DNA of 64,000 nt from Labyrinthula sp. Ha. Its lineage: Eukaryota > Sar > Bigyra > Labyrinthulida > Labyrinthulaceae. Below the pieces are notes generated by a model. The model worked only from the letters and a program-made list of their open reading frames with translations, was not told the origin of the DNA and ran no database searches. Below, in pieces: positions 12,581-24,469 of the stretch (within the stretch, counting starts at the first letter, position 1; each line of letters opens with the position of its first letter). The stretch lies in the NCBI GenBank assembly GCA_015227615.1, contig JAALGZ010000010.1:186001-250000 (forward strand), in the 5' to 3' direction. The position numbers were made by a program, and so were the translations under genes.

Positions 12581-12741
12581 TTATTAATGTAACTGGTAAT
12601 GCACCATTGATTTACCTAAAGAAACTTCCCGGAAATTTCTTTTCGGAGAATTTTGAACCACCCAAAGAAAATATCGAATACAAAACATACGAAAAATAAA
12701 ACAAAAATAAAACAAAACGTAAAGTTCATTAGTATATAATT
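12581..12741. promoter_or_regulatory. Divergent promoter, PDE12-like / ADA2-like
   Basis: There are only 161 bp between two start codons pointing away from each other, so both promoters and 5' leaders must fit here. It contains TTCCCGGAAATTTC at 12626-12639, 46 bp upstream of the PDE12-like start. The same TTCCCGGAAnnTTC pattern recurs 49 bp upstream of LKR/SDH. The half nearer the ADA2-like gene is A-rich. Confidence 0.6.
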
Positions 12742-14429
12742 ATGGGACAGAAAACAACAAAAAGAAAAAATATGAAAGGGAGTTTTCATTTTGAAAAAGA
12801 AGAACTATTAAAAGAACACCATAACCATATATTTAAAGATGACGGTTCATATTCACCAAACCAATCGGAAAAAGAACTGCAAGTATTTATTTTTTCTTGT
12901 TTTTAACTATTAGTCTGTTTTACAAACTATTATTAAAAAAGATGAAGTGATTAATCCAACTGAAAATTTTATTACAAATGGCCCAAAGTATGAAGATTCT
13001 GATATTGTAAAGTTATTGAAAAGAATGCCAAAAGTAATTTTTTCTTGTTTAGTTTATATTTTTTTAGGGAGCTCATCTTCACTTACATAATATTGCTTCT
13101 GGATCTTTTAAAAAATTAAGTAATTTTTTAGTAAAGCAGGAAAATTTATATATTTGGACAGATTTAGGTTCAAATGATTCTTCTGCAACTAAATTTGAAG
13201 GAACTATGACTTTTGGTACTTTTAAATATTTTTCTTCTGAAAGTTTTAAAAACTTATCAGAAGAAGAAAAAAAATATTGGAAACCAATAAATTCTTTTTC
13301 TTCTGGAGAAATTTATAATTTAATAACAATGCCAATAAATTTTCCCACAAAAGCAGAAAAAAAAGAACATTTAAAGAATAGATGGACTATTTTTCAAAAA
13401 CTTTGGAATAGATTATTTAATATTATGCATGCAGAAGATTTATATAAAGGAAAAAATTCTTTTTTATATACTATTCTTGAAGATCAATTTAATCATGGAG
13501 TTACTTATTTGGAATTTAGACAAACTGCTTGTCCTTTAGATATATCTCAATCTGTTTACATTGGAGGAAAAGAAAATAATTATCAACAAATTAGTATTGT
13601 TGAACATGTTAAAATGTTTGGAGAAACTGTTTTACTATTTCAAAAGGAACATTCTTCATTTATTGGAGCAAAATTAATTTTTTGTGGGTTTAAAGCACAA
13701 AGTAATAAAGAAATTCATTCTTGTGTAGAAACTGTTGCGCACTTAATTAACAATGAAGAAGTGATTAATCCCGGTTTAAAAAGTGATTTACATTTAGAAA
13801 AAGAGTGGAAAATTAAAGATTTTGTTGCTGGTTTTGATTTAGTTGGTCATGAAGATGGTTTGAGACCTATTTCAGATTATGTAAAAGAACTTACTTTTGC
13901 AGTAAGCAAAGGAATTGAATTATATTTACACGCTGGAGAAACACTTTCTTCAGAAGAATTTCAATTATATGATGCAATGGTTCTTGGTACAAAAAGATTA
14001 GGACATGCATATGATTTAATTAATCATCCAAAGTTAATGGATAAAGTTAAAGAAAGTGGAGTAGTTGTTGAATGTTGTCCATTAAGTAACAATGCACTTG
14101 GTTATGTATCTGATATGAGAAATCATAACGCTAGGTATATTTTATATTTTTATTTTAGTTTTAGATCTTTATTAAATCATGGAATTAAAGTTGCAATTAG
14201 TAGTGATGATCCTGCAATGTTTCATTATGATGATGTTTCTTATGATTTTTCTGTAGTTACAAAAAGTTGGGGATTAAGTTTAATGAAATTAAAAAAAATA
14301 GCAAAAGAATCTTTTGATGGAACTTGTTTAACAGAAAAAGAAATTATTTCTGCAAAGAAAAGTTTTGAAAAAGATTGGCAAAAGTTTGTTGAGTGGGGTC
14401 TTGAAAACTTCAAACTTGTAGAATATTAA
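12742..14429 (+). CDS. ADA2-like adenosine deaminase (four exons)
   Basis: Exons 12742-12882, 12914-13033, 13068-14134 and 14159-14429 join into a 532-residue protein, with introns of 31, 34 and 24 nt. The 24-nt intron is a multiple of three and has no stop, so it reads through as RYILYFYF if left in. Removing it restores the spacing seen in ADA2 between DMRNHN and the next helix. Zinc and catalytic motifs of the ADGF/ADA2 family are present in order: MPKGAHLHLHN at the exon 2/3 join, GFDLVGHEDG, LYLHAGET, KRLGHAYDL, CPLSNNALGYVSDMRNH and ISSDDPAMF. The reaction is adenosine (or deoxyadenosine) to inosine plus ammonia. Animal ADA2 is secreted, but I see no signal peptide here, so a cytosolic enzyme is likelier. 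Start chosen as the only upstream ATG in frame with good splice joins. Confidence 0.92.
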
Positions 14430-17400
14430 TTTATAATAATATTTCTTTCTTTTTCTTTTTCCAAAATAGTGAAAAGAAACTTGTTCAAAAGTTCAAACTT
14501 AACTTTAAACAAAACAAAAAAGATCTAATTTATCTTTCACAAACTAGGTTCACTTTAAAAAAAGTTTATTCAAAACTTTTCAACCAGAAAATAAACCTAA
14601 AAAATAAAAATATAGGAGTAAAAAGCGATGTAAAAACAGAATAAAATTCCTCCACCGACTCTAGTGGTTACTTGCCAAATTCTTGCATAAAACATCCTGA
14701 ACATATCACAAAATTCAACATTCAGGTCTAGTTTATGCATATATTTTTTTTGCTCAGACTATGGGTGGTGACCCTATGGTATTGTGGTCATAGCATAGTT
14801 TAATTGGTGGGCTACCAGTCTGGTTAATGTCTTACATCATAGCAAAAATTAAGAAATTTTGTGTAGATTATAAGTGAATTTTTTAAAAAGAAAATTTCAG
14901 GCCAATCTACAATAGTTTTCCAGTTTTACTTAGGTGTTTGTTTTGGATAAAAACAAGACCCAATGGTACTGGGATCTGTGGTCAACAATGTGTCAGGGCT
15001 TCTTAGAGGTTAAAATGTTATCTTCATATCTCAGAGGATAGACAGGAGGTCGTCATACACAAGAAATTTAACTAGTTCATTTACCTTTTTTATTTGTTTG
15101 TTTTTCTTTCATTTACTCATCTTTTTTTATTATTTTAGTTTGTTTGGTTTTGAAATTATTACCAAATGTTGAAAGTTTTGGGCATTTTGCGTTTTGATTT
15201 AGTTTCAATTACATTTTTATCTACTCGGGAGATACCTTCAAGTAGTCAGAAGACTGTGATAAAAGGCTACGAAACTAACTCAAGGTTTAACCAAGTAAAA
15301 TGAATTGATTCGGGCAAGATCTTTATGGAAGGAAAAGAATCTACATGTCTTACTCACAAGATGTTTGTGAAATACCGATAAGATCAAAACAAACTTTAAT
15401 AGTCTGTGTTATACTTAGATTTGAAAACTTAAGGCTTATGTTGAAAGTTAGAAAGCGTTCTCCATGACGTTTTATTCAATTGAGTCTTTTTTTGTTATTT
15501 TTTGGTCTTTAATATCTGGATTATATGTCGATAGTTAATTAGGACTTAGTTTCCTAAAACGTTATACAACTCTTGATAATGATAATCAATATCGATACGC
15601 AATAACGAATAAATCTACCATGACATAGTTAAAATTACTATTCAAGACACTAATTTAATATTTTCACATTATTATACACACATTATCAAACACCACCTGT
15701 TTTAAGAAATACAACGGGATCTTTTTTCTCACACCGGGCTTATTTATGCAATAGTGTAATTATGAGGTGAATATTTCTTAGCCTTATGCTTTGGAACTTC
15801 TTTAGTAGGCTGAACCCAAGTCTGTGTACAAATTCTAGCAAAGAGAAAAAATAACTAATCCTGCTTTGTCAAGTGAACAGTCGCTTGACCTGGGACCTTC
15901 AAGGCTCTCAATACTGTTGACCTAGTATGAGGTGCAGTATATATGTTACTTCTGTCAGCTTAATTTAGGGGGGTTCTTCTGCAAAACTATACCTACTTCT
16001 ATTTGCCATATAATTTAGAAAAATAGTTTTCGTTGTATTACCGATGTAAGGAAACCACCATTTTGGTTACAGCAGACTTGTTTGACTGGTACCCTTGATA
16101 TAAAAACCTATTTCCACATGCTTTCCTATCTCATTAACTAAATTGACCAGCTGTAAATTCCGAACTTATGGAAAAGTTCTCATTGACCTATACTCCGTGA
16201 GAGTTAAAAGGTAAACGATGCATGTACTCGTGTTTGACTTCGCCAGATAAATAGTTGGGGGCTGAAAATTTTTCTTACCGTCAGAAAGGAAAGAACACCC
16301 TTTCTGTAATTCAAGTTTATAATAGACCAATTAGGTGCACAAAACGGAAACACTTGGAGGATTATTACGGTATATAAGAAATGTATTTGCCTAATAAACG
16401 GCAGGTACACTTTTTCTTTTAATTTTGCAGCAACTAAAAAACAATAACCTGGGAATTAAGGGGTCATCTACTTTTTATCTATAATTTAACGTCCTCATCA
16501 ACCCCTCAAGAATATTTAGAATATCACGCATAGTGTATTAATGCAATTAGAAACTCCAAAAAAATAATTGTATGTCGATCCTAAGCATGACAGTAACTTT
16601 TCACTGAAGTTTTACGTTGAATTATTGGTTACCCTTTAAAGTACGAACCTAACCAAACCGCGGAAAACTCTCCATCAATAATAAAATAAAATAACAACCT
16701 TCAAATACATTCTCTCATCGATAATGAATAAATAAAAATACTTGAAAGTCTGTCCACCTAAGTATATGATTTGGAAAATTTTCTACAATAATTCCAATTT
16801 ATCCTTTCTCTGGGAGATAAGAATTTGGTTGAATACTATCTTACAAAACAGTCAACTGAGATGATATGATCTCCAAGCTACGCCAGACCTCCAAGTGCCA
16901 ACTATAATTCATCTTCAAATTCTCATCGTATTTGAAGAAGGCCTACCAACTTCAATCAAGGGGAACATATGAATTTCTCAACTAATATGTTTGTTTGTTC
17001 CATATAAGAATTGTAAAATTCTATTAAACTATTTCCTGGGCAATCTCTCTGAATTGACGAAAATAATTCTTATCAGCAACTTTCCTCAATACACAAGATA
17101 GTAATATTTTCCTTTTTTAGTTGCGCACTGAGCTAGAGCTACAGATGCTAGACGTTTGCCTAGGGGTCGGATTTGATAAAAATAATCAACAATTATTTGA
17201 TAATCATTTTGATTATGATTATCAATAAAAGAATTTTCATTTTGAATATCAAATAATAGCCAATAAAAAATCGAGCCTTATGGCCTATGTCCTAAAAACC
17301 TCATTTTAATTCCAAACCCAACTATTAATTGAACTGAGCCTTAAGTTTTACGAGTTGGAAACAGGAAATAATTCTACAAAACTAATGACAGATATTATTA

Positions 17401-20400
17401 TTGCGTTATTCGCGTTCATGGCAATCTTTGCCGCAAGAAATTGAGTCTTGTTGTTACTCGCTGAGGAAAGGGAGGGACGTAGACGTGAGAATGATCAACA
17501 AGAACCTCTTGTACAGGAAGTTTAACGTTTGTTTCATACTTTTCAGTTTCTTTTCTAACCTCAATTTGAGGCAAACTAAGCTTTAACGTTCTGAACTCGA
17601 AGTTACTGTGTAAATTTAATAGGTATTTTTAAGTTTTTAGCATGAAACCACAAGAATCTTCACATTAATATCCCAACTTCACCGTAAATTTTAAAACTAA
17701 AAAAGTGAAGGAGGGAGATAACCATGCGGGAAAAGAACCCTACTTGACTAGAATAAAATATTTTTTTTATTTTAATATTTTCTAATCATCTTTCCCCTCC
17801 ATTTGCTTCAGGCTCCGACACAACTTAGGATCCAGATAAAAGTAACACTCCTTAATTTAGGTGTTAAAATAGACTAAATATGTGATATTCTCAACTTCTT
17901 CTATTCTTCAATAATGAAGAACCAAATATACCAAGGACACGAAGCACGCTAATGCTAAATCTTAATTCACATGTTGTCTTTCCTGTTGGCAGAACTTTAT
18001 TTATCTTTGGATAAGCACTTGTATGTAAAGTTGAATCCAAAACATCGTCTATAATACCAAAACCTTCTATCACTGTAACTGTATCATTGAAGATATTGTC
18101 ATGAGTACTACCATACAAGCTGAAATCAATGAATTCTTCAATTTAATCAGTAGTATAATTAAAAAGGTGTGTAGAGGAAAAAGGGTAATTTTTTTCGTCT
18201 AAATATTCCCCAGCATTAGCAGCTTCACAGGGTTTTAAAAATATAACATTTTTTCTTTTTTATGAACAAGTGTATCTTTACTCTTTTTAGAAGATAATTA
18301 AGAACCTTAGCTCCAACGACATTACTAAGACCACTTTCAAAATTCAACTCTAACATCTTTGCATGTGCTCCATAATATCTTTGATATATAATATTTCTTT
18401 GTTTTGACCTATTGTATACCTTCAATATTTTTATTAGGTTTGTCATCCAATTGCTTGATCTTTGCTGGGCTATCTACAGATGCGGAAATCTCTTAGTAAT
18501 TTCTTGATTTCTGTTGGTTCTATTGGATTGACAGTAATGTAATATTGAGTTCATGTTAGTAAAGGAGAAATATGAAAATATAAAAAAGTAGTAGACTTTT
18601 CAAGTTAGTGAAACTTAGAGTTAGAATATATAAATACCATTATAACAGAGTACATACTTTTCTACTTAAAATGATACCAAGCACGGTTTGTAAAAATAAG
18701 ATTAAGGTGCTTAACTTGTAAAAACAAAAGTATCACTTTTCTTCCATAAATACGTCATAAAAACAACCACAATGCGACTTTTTTTAAAAACTAAAACGTA
18801 GATCCTCTTTAATAAATGCTGGTGCTATCTATGCCAATTTATATTTGCTCTTAAGTATTTTATCGTATGTAAAAGTTTAAAAAACATGTATTTTTATATA
18901 GGAATTTCCAATATTATGACAGAGATTTGTATAACTAAAACCAATAAAAACTTCAAGCTTTAAGTTTTTCTTCTCTAAATTCTGGGAAATTGGTTTTAGA
19001 TAAGGTTGGAGTCAAAGTTCTTGATATTTGTCATTTAAAAGTTCAGTTTTGGATATTTTAAAGTTGAGTTTGGAGTAAACTTAAATAAACCGAAATAACT
19101 ATTGCTGAGATTAATAGGGAAGTTCTTGGATTTTCTTCAAAAAACGGAGGAATCCTAAATCATTGATACCTATGAGTGAATACAATTTTTTAAGTTATTT
19201 TGTTACTTGGTATTACCCGTTCAGGAATATTTGACATTTACGAGTATCCATTTTCAGAGTTTCTGAGATCTTACAAATAGGATACATTGTTAGGAAGTCT
19301 ATGCAGAATACTCCAATTCTCAAACAAAGCTGTTTCTAAAACCAAAATTTATCCGTTCTTTAGACTTTTGTGGTCTGTTTGGGCTCTAGACGAGTATTTC
19401 TCAAGGTATTACACGGATTAAAGTTAATAAAAACAGCATTTTAGCCCAATATCGACTTTTCTTAAAAAAAATATTAAAAAAATCCTAAAACACAGAATTA
19501 AAGGTTACAGGCCATTTTTTTAGTTATTTGGGGCTCCCTGGTACAAAAATTTAGGGAACTATAGCAAAACTGAGTGCATTCGTATTTTCAGATGTGCATA
19601 CTTTGAACATTTGACTCTTCTGAGGGAAGTTTAGCTCAGCTACAATTAAATACAGAAAAAAAATCTTGAGAAAAGGTTTGAGAAGGCAGGTATGGTGAAT
19701 AATTAGGGTCTCAGAAGAATCAGATCATCTATAGAGTTATTGTTCATGATGGTATGTTTGAATGTATGTTTTCTTAGAGATCTGTAAACTTGGTGAAAAA
19801 GACTCTTAAAATTAGCCTTTTTTAGGGTTTAAAGTACCAATCCCTATCAAATGCCTTGACAAAATACATTGTTGGACTTATTTTTAATGTAAAACACATT
19901 GTGGGTGATAATATTATATTTGAGGAAGATTTCGTGACAAAAACTAACAAATACTATATGCGTTATTTCCAGTAATCATGGTTTTTATACTTTATATTGT
20001 TTTAATCCTTCAATATTTTATGTGAGTAAGTACTAGCTTTAGTTTGTAATATATTTTTGCTTTGTAGAAGAGTTGAAAAGGTATTGTGGATTATATGGCT
20101 ATTATTCTGCATTTCTGAAAAAATCTTTGATAAAGTTGCTAAAATCCCATAATAGCAAAAAGAATAAAGTAAAATTATTTACTACTCAGCTTATCTTAAA
20201 TAAAGAGTTAACCTTGATAGTTTACAGAGCTAGCATAACCTTTTTTTTAATTGTTTTCTGATCTATATAAAATGGATGAAGAATATTTTAGTGATATTTT
20301 GCGTTCTACATGTATTTATTCTCTTCAAATTTTACATTATCTTATATGGCTAAAAAGATATTTGAAAGAGCATTCCAAAACTGTATTTTGTTTTTGATAA

Positions 20401-21390
20401 CTCAAAAAATTCATTGAGGAAGGAGCCTTACATTTATTATAAATTCATCTAAAATTCAGGATGACGTGAAAAAAGAACAGAATTGAGAAGAATCTTGCAT
20501 TCCTCAAATACATAAAATCTAAAATCCAGCGGTCAGAAAAAGTTTTGAAATTACGTTCAATAATTTACAATAGTACTTTACTTAAAAATTAAGCGAGATA
20601 GAAGAGAAACATAAATATGATTTGAAATTGACCAATATTCTTGAAATATAGAAATGTGTAATTTAACCCTAGTACTTTAAAGTGAAATAAAATAGAAAAG
20701 CTATATTATCTTAACAATTAATATTTAAAGTATCTTAAAATTTTATTTGGTTTAAAAAGACTAATTATTGATTCAGAAAAATGGCTTTTACTGAAGAAAA
20801 TCTTCCTATGCTAAATTTTGCTTTGATTTTTGGATGTTAAAATGCATATAACTCGTGATTAACTTCTTAAAAAACTGAGCTAATTTCTTTGAGTGTGTAG
20901 AAAATAAAAATATCTTTCCAATGATGTGTCATAGTATTTTCTTAAAAAGAGTTTAAACCAATTATACAAGCATTTCTATGTGAAGACTGTGCAAAACTCT
21001 TGCTATGGTAATGGTAATACCTCTATTTTCTCAGTTACATTTTCTCTCAGAGAGTAGAATTAATCCTTTGACATTATTTAGAAAAGATATTTGGAATATT
21101 GAACTATTATCTAGGAGCTCAGTCTAAGCTTGGATGGAGATAGCTTCAATTGTAAGGTTAGTAGTCATAGGAAAAGTTCCATATAAAATAATTAACACAT
21201 GATGTTGATTCTATGTTGCATTTACTTGTGAGTCAGCTTTTGCTTCAATTTTATTCCTTTACAGAAATGACATGGACATAATATATTATGGAGATATGAC
21301 TTGGGACAAAATATTAAATTGGTAAAAAATTTTGGGAACCCAAAAAATTATCGCCAATTAATTGTTAACGTTAAAATTCCACTAATTAAC
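14430..21390. other. Long gene-poor region
   Basis: About 7 kb without a recognisable gene. Open frames of 60-75 codons on both strands show no family resemblance. The region is AT-rich, especially 17200-17240 and 18560-18900, with no tandem array, CRISPR or rRNA/tRNA signature that I can see. The last 230 bp before the Roco copy 1 start are not empty: they contain a long palindrome (21391-21461) and a conserved promoter block (21491-21620), both listed separately. Confidence 0.5.
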
Positions 21391-21461
21391 GGATTTCTTA
21401 ACGTTAAGCAAAATTTGAATATTTTTTCCCGTTAATTAACGTTTTTAACGTTAAGAAATCC
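21391..21461. repeat. Perfect 17-bp inverted repeat with inner palindrome
   Basis: GGATTTCTTAACGTTAA at 21391-21407 is repeated in exact reverse complement at 21445-21461. Within the 37-bp loop lies a further palindrome, CGTTAATTAACG, at about 21430-21441, and each arm itself contains TTAACGTTAA. It sits about 160 bp upstream of Roco copy 1. I do not see it upstream of copies 2 and 3. It could be a cruciform-forming site, a binding site, or the stem of a short mobile remnant. Confidence 0.75.
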
Positions 21462-21490
21462 TATTAGTTTATATTCAGTAAATTTTCTTT

Positions 21491-21620
21491 TGGAATAATT
21501 TGGAATAAAAATCAGATCAATTGAATATTTTTTCACAATGAGAACTTTTTTAAACGGGATTCTCATTAATTCCCGAGAAAAATATATTTCTCGAATATTT
21601 AACAATAAAACGTAAAAAAA
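21491..21620 (+). promoter_or_regulatory. Conserved Roco promoter block, copy 1
   Basis: This block is kept nearly base for base upstream of all three Roco genes. It begins with TGGAATAATTTGGAATAAAA. It contains an inverted repeat AATGAGAA (21537-21544) / TTCTCATT (21560-21567) with a conserved spacer, followed by a second, CGAGAAA (21574-21580) / TTTCTCG (21587-21593). The second is flanked by TTCnnGA-type steps that loosely resemble heat-shock elements. It ends directly at the ATG. Conservation is higher than in the surrounding non-coding DNA, so it is probably the core promoter and/or operator. Confidence 0.7.
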
Positions 21621-24178
21621 ATGTCATTTAAAACCCCATTAATTAAACAACAATTTGAGAACAGAAATCAAAGCGAAGATTTCACCATTCAATGGTTTAT
21701 TTATTTTCCCTTATAATTATTAGGTCATATGATAAGAATTACAACCCAACTAAAGGGAAAAGGTTTAGAAAAGAAGCAGAAGAGTTTGTTAAAGAAGTGA
21801 ATGTAGATGAACAGATTGAATATTTGAGGTGTTCATATATCTTGTTTTATTCTTTAGTTTTGGCTTCTGTCCTTTAGATTTTATTGGAAAAAAACTTTCT
21901 ATTTGGTTTGAAAAGTTTCCAAAGGTTAAAGTACTTCAGTTTTTTCTTCTTTTGTTTTTATTTTAGGTTTTTATATTGTAATTTAAACACCTTGAATTTT
22001 ATTGGAATGGAAAAAATAAAACAAAAACTGAATATTGGGTCGCTAATGTATATTTTTTGTTGTTTTCATGTTTTAGTTTTAAATTGTGCAATATTCCAAA
22101 AGATAATTCTCTTTCTCAGTTGTTAAAAGGACAAAAAATAAAGTCAATAAAGTACACTTTTTATTTATGTTAATAATAGATTTGATGAAAATAATATGAA
22201 AGAAGAAACACTTGTTCAAATATTGAAAGAAGTTTTGAAAATGGAAACTTTAAGAAGTGTTTTGTATTCTCTTTTCTTTTCTTTATATTTAGTATTCAAG
22301 AAGATAATTTGAGGATTGATAACCCTGAAATTACCAATATAACAAAAGCATGTTTGGAAAATTTACCTTTTTTGTTGAAGTTTATGTTTTTTTTTTGTTT
22401 TCTTTTGAGTTCTTAGTTTGCGAATTGGTGAAATAAATATTGAAGAAAACAAGAATGAAGTTCAAGATTTACTTGATAATCATTCTTCTCTTTTATTATT
22501 TGAATTTGGAAAGAATATTTTCAATACAAAACAACTTGAAAAAAGACTTAAACATTATGTTTCAACAGTGCTAAAAGCTAAATACAATGTACTAACTCTT
22601 TTAAATGAATGTCAAGTTCTTTTCATGGGTGATGGAAGAGTTGGAAAAACTTCTACCATAAGAAGTTTATTTGACAAAAGTTTTTTACTTGATAATACTT
22701 CAACTTTAGTTTTGAACGATATTGATATTTTTTCAATACACCCCAATAATTATAAATGGAATTCAATATCTAAATATGAACTAAGCGTTCAAAGAGTAAG
22801 AAATAGTCTTCCTGCTATTGTTTATGCAGATTTTGATCCTAATCAAGAAGTTCAAACAAAATATAAACTTGATTTTGAAAAAGAACTTCTTTCAAGAACA
22901 GTTTCTGATGAAATGTTTATCGAAAATATGAAAACAAGTAGATTTATGTTTGCTAAAAATGATATTTATTTTCGTGTTTATGATTTTGGTGGACAAGAAA
23001 TATTTTCTTCTGTTCATCATATTTTTATGAACAAAAATTCTCTTTATTTTCTAGTTTTTAATATGACAAAAATATCTCAAAATGATTTATTTAGATTAAA
23101 ATTTTGGTGTGAAAGTATTTTAAAAAATACAGAAAAAGCACCAGTTATTTTTATTGGTACATATTTAAGAAGATATAAAAGAAAGAATGATGATACAAAT
23201 CTAGAAATAATACAAAATAAACTTCAAAACTTTGTCAAAAATCTTTCTTCTGAGTTAAATATATTGAAAAATGATTTGAATATTTTCTTTCCTATTGAGA
23301 ATTCAAAATTAGATTCTCAAGAGAAAAAAGGTATAAAAGATAAAATAAAAAGTCTTGTTTCTGGAGCAGCTGGAATAAATAAAGAAAGCTTTCTTAACTT
23401 TGAAATGAGAACTGCTTGGCTTCTTTTCCTGGATAATTGTCGAGAACAAACAAATATTATGACTTTGAAAGAATTTGAAGATAAATGTTATTCTTGTGGT
23501 TTTGCAGATTGGGAAGTTGAAGATATGCTTGAAATATATTCAAAAGCTGGTTTATTTTGTTATTTCCCTGGTTTAGATTTGGAAGCAGATGAAAACTTTA
23601 TATTTTTTGCACCTTCTTATCTTGCTCAAGCTTTAGGTAAGTTTATCAGAGATCCAAATTTTCATGAACTTGCGTTTAGAATTCCAAGTAATAAATTTTC
23701 TTTATATAGAATTTATGTTGATAAAGGAAAACTAAATAAAGAACTTTTCAATATTTTATTAAAAGAATATTCTGATAAAGAAAAGAAATATATTTTAAGT
23801 TTGGCTTTGAATAGTTTGGTTTTGATACCTGTAGAAAAAGAAAATGATGTTTTTATTCTTCCTGAATTACTTCCTGAACTAAAGAGAGCAAAAATTAAAC
23901 CTTCTTTTAAGAGTGATATTAAAATAGTTTTCAAAAGTCTTGTTCGTTTGGCTGTTTTTGTAAAAGTTGTCTTTTTGTTTCAAAAGGATGAAGATATTCA
24001 TGAATGTTTTTTATTCAAAGGATTTTCAAGAATTATTTTCAAAAACAAAAGAATAGTTGATATTTTTTTAAACACTGAAACTAAAATTAGTTTTACTCTT
24101 GTTCAAGGAAATAGTTTAGCATGGTTAAAAGAAAATGTTGAGCTGGTTTTTGAAGAGCTACGAAGACTTAGAGAATAA
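21621..24178 (+). CDS. LRR-Roc-COR (Roco) protein, copy 1
   Basis: Eight exons (21621-21694, 21724-21828, 21858-21938, 21967-22047, 22077-22151, 22180-22263, 22293-22379, 22417-24178) join to 782 residues. All seven introns are 28-37 nt, GT...AG and phase 2. Exons 3-7 each encode one repeat-like unit of 25-29 residues, e.g. CNLNTLNFIGMEKIKQKLNI, resembling leucine-rich repeats. The last exon holds the Roc GTPase: P-loop MGDGRVGKTST, G3 VYDFGGQEIFSSVHH, and IGTYLRRYK where G4 should be (no Asp). The COR domain follows (TLKEFEDKCYSCGFADWEV, FFAPSYLAQALGKFI, VFILPELLPELKRA). No kinase follows. Roco proteins are dimeric GTPase switches. This copy stands alone, about 19.7 kb from the tandem pair, and appears intact. 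Confidence 0.9.
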
Positions 24179-24469
24179 TGGAGTCTTGTAGGTTCTCGCT
24201 TTGAATCAAGCTTATTAAAGACAAAACAAAAAATAAAAGAAATACTAATATTCTCTTTTTGTAAATCCAACCATAAATGTTCCTTGTTATAAATCTTAAA
24301 GATAACAAAATTTAATATTTATTCAAAGAGAAATATTTCTATAGAAAGTCTAGTAGAAATATAGTTCTACTAAAATTATACTGCCTAATATTTTTTAGTT
24401 TTATTTTCATCTGAGTTTATTTTTTAACTTACCATAAGAAAAAAATACAGTGAAGAAAACCTTTTATAT

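Noticed and set aside
14750-14840. tRNA-like stretch with an AGTTTAATTGGTGGGCTA D-arm look
   Set aside because: No matching acceptor stem and no TTCGA-type T-arm at the right distance.
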